DNA of 5,020 nt from JAVBMO01 sp031552355 (GTDB lineage Bacteria > Bacteroidota > Bacteroidia > Bacteroidales > P3), in contig JAVBMO010000027.1 of NCBI GenBank assembly GCA_031552355.1, positions 1 to 5,020 of the forward strand. The letters run 5' to 3'. Of the stretch, positions 4,953 through 5,020 are shown piece by piece (the first letter of the stretch is position 1; each line of letters starts with the position of its first letter). The translations under genes and the position numbers were made by a program. Below the pieces are notes generated by a model. That model was given only the letters and a program-made list of their open reading frames with translations, did not search any database and was not told where the DNA came from.

Positions 4953-5020
4953 ATGAACAAAGTTATTAAGACAGACAATGCCCCAAAGGCTATTGGTCCA
5001 TACAGCCAAGCCATTCAAGC
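4953..5020 (+). CDS. ridA: RidA family enamine/imine deaminase (5' end, partial)
   Basis: The ATG at 4953 opens a frame with 22 visible residues, MNKVIKTDNAPKAIGPYSQA followed by IQ, running off the right edge. The segment APKAIGPYSQAI is the conserved N-terminal signature of RidA (YjgF/YER057c/UK114) proteins, small cytosolic trimers that hydrolyse reactive enamine/imine intermediates such as 2-aminoacrylate from PLP enzymes. The catalytic Arg and the rest of the fold lie outside the window. It is transcribed away from the MORN-mnmA genes, with an AT-rich leader and no Shine-Dalgarno sequence. Confidence 0.88.
   Translation, partial: MNKVIKTDNAPKAIGPYSQAIQ

Overview
The window looks like a chromosomal segment from a member of the Bacteroidota. 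The DNA is AT-rich and two intergenic promoter candidates match the TAnnTTTG -7 box of that phylum. The gene starts lack obvious Shine-Dalgarno sequences, and a YwqK-type MORN-repeat lipoprotein-like/secreted protein precedes a MnmA-family gene. The genus cannot be told from the sequence.

Right part (about 2681-5020): housekeeping-type genes. At the right edge the first 22 codons of a RidA-family protein run rightward. A divergent promoter region (4800-4952) separates it from a leftward set: a secreted MORN-repeat protein, then mnmA (overlapping it by 8 nt), then a tyrosine recombinase only 11 nt after mnmA.

Left part (1-1580): downstream of the recombinase lies what reads as an integron-like gene-cassette array. 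Small AT-rich genes, all on the minus strand, are each followed at once by a GC-rich (about 66%) 133-bp repeat with inverted ends (AGCCAAC...GTTGGNT). Two whole cassettes (662 and 695 nt) and the start of a third are present. The key observation is that each cassette's 5' end is complementary to the outer arm of its own 3' repeat, and this holds where cassettes differ: cassette 1 uses GTTGGGTTT at both ends, cassette 2 uses GTTGGCTGT at both ends. That is the signature of integron attC sites cut between G and TT and reclosed as circles. The 118 nt between the recombinase stop and cassette 1 holds hairpins and direct repeats and is the attI candidate.

The recombinase is not a canonical IntI. 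It has all six tyrosine-recombinase catalytic residues but lacks the IntI-specific insertion before the HxxR motif, and it carries an extra N-terminal domain of about 65 residues. It also points toward the array with its 3' end, the reverse of the usual integron layout. The window may therefore show a Xer-like, Bacteroidota-type cassette system distinct from classical integrons. The cassette cargo is small and poorly known; two genes faintly resemble polymorphic-toxin immunity proteins. No cassette shows its own promoter, so read-through from the mnmA-recombinase operon is the simplest source of expression.
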